Assembly (NCBI GenBank): GCA_005878415.1 | Contig: VBMM01000004.1 | Location: 1 to 7,533 of the forward strand | Length of the DNA stretch: 7,533 nucleotides | DNA from: Methanobacteriota archaeon | GTDB taxonomy: Archaea > Thermoplasmatota > Thermoplasmata > RBG-16-68-12 | Direction: 5' to 3' | Shown here: piece by piece, positions 5,838 through 7,533 of the stretch | Layout of the letters: each line of letters begins with the position of its first letter | How positions within the stretch are numbered: the first letter of the stretch is position 1 | Made by a program: the position numbers and the translations under genes | The notes under the pieces: model-generated | Databases searched by the model: none | Told to the model about the DNA's origin: nothing | What the model saw: only the letters and a program-made list of their open reading frames with translations

Positions 5838-5870
5838 CTCGTCCCGGCGCAGAGATCCTTCCGGGACGAG
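5838..5870. repeat. Long inverted repeat between convergent genes
   Basis: CTCGTCCCGG (5838-5847) and CCGGGACGAG (5861-5870) form a perfect 10-bp stem with a 13-nt loop. The right arm ends at the base next to the stop codon of the minus-strand two-TM gene, and the left arm lies 70 bp past the stop of the plus-strand four-TM gene. There is no T-run on either side, so it is not a textbook intrinsic terminator. A bidirectional 3'-end structure or mRNA-stabilising hairpin is the likeliest role. Confidence 0.55.
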
Positions 5871-6284
5871 TCACGGCGGAGGAGGATACGGGGGCTGCAT
5901 CGAGACTCCTGGGGGGGTGGCGGGCTCGGGATCTGGGATCCGGCCTTCAGCGACGTTGCGGGCGGTGGCGGTCGCGGCCACGTTCCCCGACTTGTACCCC
6001 TTCTCTTTGCCCTGGCGATAAGCCAGGTATGCTAGGGTGGCGGCGAACCCCGCGATACCGATGAACGACTTCATTATGTCCGAGGGCCAGGGCCGCCAGA
6101 ACTCCCGAAGTGGGTCGACGAAGATCCCGGTCCCGGCGAGGAGGTTGAGCGCCGCGATGAGGCCGAGCGGCAATCCGATCAGGAGGAACAAGGCCCACGC
6201 GACCGCCTTGGCGCGCGGCTTCTTGGCCTGTGTGATCCTCGCCCACGTCCGACCGCGGACGCGCCCGGTGCCGGGTGCCGCCAT
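5871..6284 (-). CDS. Small two-TM membrane protein of unknown function
   Basis: This is a 137-residue protein. A basic N-terminus (many Arg and Lys in residues 8-26) precedes helix 1 at about 27-51. A short outside loop with Trp and Pro follows (FWRPWPSD, 62-69), then helix 2 at about 70-89, a basic stretch (RQGKEKGYKSGN) and a proline-rich tail ending PPYPPPP. The charge pattern predicts both ends in the cytoplasm. The ATG at 6284 is preferred over GTG 6299 because the TATA-like element at 6313-6320 places transcription start near 6290. The Pro-rich tail might bind a partner, which is speculation. I do not recognise the family. Codon use resembles the neighbours, which, together with the alternating hydrophobic segments, supports real coding. 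Confidence 0.75.
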   Translation of the reverse strand: MAAPGTGRVRGRTWARITQAKKPRAKAVAWALFLLIGLPLGLIAALNLLAGTGIFVDPLREFWRPWPSDIMKSFIGIAGFAATLAYLAYRQGKEKGYKSGNVAATATARNVAEGRIPDPEPATPPGVSMQPPYPPPP

Positions 6285-6312
6285 AAGGTGTCGGCTCACG
6301 AAGGTTGGAGCG

Positions 6313-6320
6313 CAATAAAG
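6313..6320 (-). promoter_or_regulatory. TATA-like promoter of the two-TM gene
   Basis: On the minus strand this reads CTTTATTG. It is centred about 32 bp before the ATG at 6284, predicting transcription start near 6290 and a leader of only about five bases. The rest of the 150-bp stretch 6285-6434 shows no further gene or repeat that I can see. Confidence 0.5.
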
Positions 6321-6434
6321 CCCGCGGCGAGAGTATCAGGAAGGAGAACGAACTCGCCTTTCGGGGTCGTGCGGTCCTCTGCCCGGAGGTTTCGCCTGCG
6401 CCTCGCAACTCGCCAGGAGGCCGGTTCGCTCGGG

Positions 6435-6551
6435 CTACTCGCCATCTTCGAGGAGGCCTTTGAGTTGGATCTGTTCGACGAACGTCCCGAACCGCCTGAA
6501 CGCCTCTCTCACGACGGCGCCCGTCTTGGCGGACGTCATGACGAACTCGGC
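6435..6551 (-). pseudogene. C-terminal fragment of a small GTPase
   Basis: Read on the minus strand, 38 codons plus TAG encode AEFVMTSAKTGAVVREAF followed by a tail ending LLEDGE. This aligns without gaps to the end of the GTPase at 7329 (AEFLMTSAKTGAGVERAF, tail ending FLEESE) and more loosely to the one at 3872. The G5 motif TSAK is kept, but G1, switch, G3 and G4 regions are all missing, so no nucleotide could be bound. By hand alignment about 86 of 118 bases match the 7329 copy, with the densest match at the end nearest the PIN gene. Homology ends at the stop codon of the upstream PIN gene. No start or promoter is visible: it is a duplication or deletion relic. Confidence 0.75.
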
Positions 6552-7000
6552 TACCGTTCGCCTTCCAAGGACCGGATCGCCTTGGCGATGCTCCAGACCT
6601 CGATCACGCGCTCGTCGCGGATTCGGTCGAAATGTCGGTCGTTAGAGACAAGGACGGCCCGTTCCTGGAGGCAGGTGGCGGCGTGGAGGAGGTCCGCGGG
6701 ATCCGGGGTCGTCACGTGCTCCGCGCAGACCGTGACGAAGTTCCGCTCGACCTGCACGACCCGCGCGCGGCTCAGCAGCGCTCCAACGAGCCAAGCCGCG
6801 GTCTCCGACCGGAACTCTTCGGCGTAGCGAAGCATCTCCTCGACCCAGAACGCGTTGCCCACGAGCTGCGTGTCGTCCCGCTGGAGGAGGGCAAGGAGGA
6901 ACCGGAGGGTCGCGGTTTCCCGGCGCGGGTGTTTCACGGCCGCGACGAAGAGGTTCGTGTCAAGCAAGAAGATCCGGGTACGCCCTTCGGATGCGGGCAC
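6551..7000 (-). CDS. PIN-domain ribonuclease toxin (VapC-like)
   Basis: This 149-residue PIN protein has a complete acidic set: D14 (LLDTN, strand 1), E54/E55 (WVEEML), D103 (PADLLHAA) and D121 (VSNDRHFD). The DTN, DLLHAA and NDRHFD motifs are canonical. The GTG at 7000 is chosen because GGGAGG (7012-7007 on this strand) lies six bases before it, and the PIN core starts eleven residues later. This start overlaps the antitoxin gene by 41 bp, unlike the 4-bp overlap of the pair at 667-1241. Family role: Mg-dependent RNA cleavage after release from antitoxin. Its TAG stop (6553-6551) touches the GTPase fragment, so the last residues may have been shaped by that junction. At 149 residues it is a little longer than many VapC toxins. 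Confidence 0.9.
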   Translation of the reverse strand: MPASEGRTRIFLLDTNLFVAAVKHPRRETATLRFLLALLQRDDTQLVGNAFWVEEMLRYAEEFRSETAAWLVGALLSRARVVQVERNFVTVCAEHVTTPDPADLLHAATCLQERAVLVSNDRHFDRIRDERVIEVWSIAKAIRSLEGER

Positions 7001-7226
7001 GGACTTCCTCCCGGACCCTGCGCGCGATTGCCTCGACGTCGCGGCCCGCGACCTCCTTCTCGAGGCGGGCAGCGAGGGTGTCGACGTCGAGTTTCTGAAG
7101 TACGATCCGGCCGCCGTCCGCGAGGGCGATGAGGAGCTTCGCGCGCTCGTCGATTCCGGCCGCTTCGCGGATGGCCTTGGGGATCACGACCCGCCCGGCC
7201 CGGTCGACCGCGACGATGTCTTCCAT
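6960..7226 (-). CDS. AbrB-type (VapB-like) antitoxin
   Basis: This is an 88-residue protein. Residues 3-45 are a textbook AbrB/MazE-like DNA-binding domain (VDRAGRVVIPKAIREAAGI, then GGRIVLQK), with the conserved RAGRVVIP turn. Residues 47-88 form a long charged amphipathic helix region (LAARLEKEVAGRDVEAIARRV, then RARIRRAYPDLLA) that would embrace the toxin. The ATG at 7226 sits about 27 bp after a TATA-like box, so the message is probably leaderless. The toxin gene follows with a 41-bp overlap and its own ribosome-binding site, consistent with separate tuning of toxin translation. A tandem 8-bp repeat between TATA box and start is a likely self-repression site. This pair is the best-preserved toxin-antitoxin module here. 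Confidence 0.92.
   Translation of the reverse strand: MEDIVAVDRAGRVVIPKAIREAAGIDERAKLLIALADGGRIVLQKLDVDTLAARLEKEVAGRDVEAIARRVREEVRARIRRAYPDLLA
7007..7012 (-). promoter_or_regulatory. Ribosome-binding site deciding the PIN toxin start
   Basis: On the minus strand this reads GGGAGG, six bases before GTG 7000 and inside the antitoxin coding region. It supports GTG 7000 over a downstream TTG at 6967 and gives the toxin internal initiation on an mRNA whose first gene looks leaderless. Confidence 0.6.
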
Positions 7227-7235
7227 GGGAGATGC

Positions 7236-7256
7236 AATGCCATAATGCCATTTAAT
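7236..7256 (-). promoter_or_regulatory. Leaderless promoter with tandem 8-bp repeat (candidate operator)
   Basis: The TATA-like ATTAAA on the minus strand (7256-7251) is centred about 27 bp before the ATG at 7226. Two perfect head-to-tail copies of AATGCCAT (7236-7243 and 7244-7251, plus-strand reading) fill the space between the box and the start and touch the box. Each contains the small dyad ATG-C-CAT. Binding of the AbrB antitoxin here would hinder polymerase recruitment. A second AT-rich block near 7263-7274 may be an alternative box. Confidence 0.55.
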
Positions 7257-7328
7257 CCTTCTGATACCAAAATACCACGGATTCCTATGGACTGGTTCTC
7301 ATCGACCAGGCCGGTCCGTCCGGCCGGG

Positions 7329-7533
7329 CTACTCGCTCTCTTCGAGGAAGCCTCCGAACTGGCCCCACGCGATGAGGGCCCCCAGGCGCTGGAACGCCCG
7401 TTCCACGCCGGCACCCGTCTTCGCGGACGTCATGAGGAACTCCGCCCCACAGCCCTCCGCGACCTTCTGGATCTCCTCTTGGCCGAACTCGCCGTCCGCC
7501 TCGAGGTCCGCCTTGTTCACCGCGATGAGGACG
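7329..7533 (-). CDS. Ras/Rab-like small GTPase, C-terminal part (5' end outside window)
   Basis: The frame is open at the right edge and ends at TAG (7331-7329), giving about 67 residues from VLIAVNKADL onwards. G4 (NKAD) and G5 (TSAK) are present; the rest of the G domain lies off the window. The sequence closely follows the complete GTPase at 3872 (VLIAINKADLEE, then TSAKSGAGVEEAFQRLGA), so the two are paralogues. It ends with an acidic tail (FLEESE) and no lipidation cysteine. The GTG at 7520 is not a start, since conserved residues continue upstream of it. The AbrB/PIN pair begins about 100 bp downstream on the same strand, with its own promoter. Confidence 0.92.
   Translation of the reverse strand, partial: VLIAVNKADLEADGEFGQEEIQKVAEGCGAEFLMTSAKTGAGVERAFQRLGALIAWGQFGGFLEESE

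Noticed and set aside
5146..5874. A 242-residue antisense frame across the four-TM gene
   Set aside because: Ser/Arg/Thr-rich shadow with no domain; the sense strand has four hydrophobic helices, a promoter and a ribosome-binding site.

Overview
This GC-rich window most likely comes from an uncultured archaeon, probably of the Thermoplasmatota. That assignment is inference, because no rRNA or marker gene is present. It rests on AT-rich TATA-like boxes about 25-30 bp before several starts (some with no room for a leader), archaeal-style AbrB/PIN and RHH toxin-antitoxin genes, Ras-like small GTPases, and a secreted PKD-repeat enzyme with a C-terminal membrane anchor.

Layout, left to right. The C-terminal end of an exported beta-sandwich protein (1-480, +) is followed by a hairpin/T-rich terminator. 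Next comes an AbrB antitoxin/PIN toxin pair (667-1241, +). Its toxin end overlaps, tail to tail, an apparently solitary ribbon-helix-helix antitoxin (1209-1430, -). A 761-residue membrane-anchored PQQ-type sugar dehydrogenase with PKD domains (1576-3861, +) follows. It converges on a complete small GTPase (3872-4435, -), which diverges from a second AbrB antitoxin (4559-4795, +). The partner of that antitoxin is reduced to a 30-codon PIN remnant (4792-4884). Then come a four-TM membrane protein (5018-5767, +) and a convergent two-TM protein (5871-6284, -), separated by a long inverted repeat. The right end, all on the minus strand, holds a GTPase tail fragment (6435-6551), a complete AbrB/PIN pair (6551-7226) and the C-terminal part of another GTPase (7329 to the edge).

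Two themes stand out. First, three related GTPase 3' ends lie on the same strand within 3.7 kb, each beside an AbrB/PIN module or its remains, which points to repeated duplication and deletion. Second, all four antitoxin-type genes carry a short inverted or direct repeat on or next to the core promoter, as expected if each antitoxin represses itself. The catabolic enzyme and the two small membrane proteins have no evident link to these modules.

No gene-free stretch exceeds 300 bases. The largest (481-666) holds the terminator and the first antitoxin promoter. I found no tRNA, rRNA, CRISPR array or insertion sequence.
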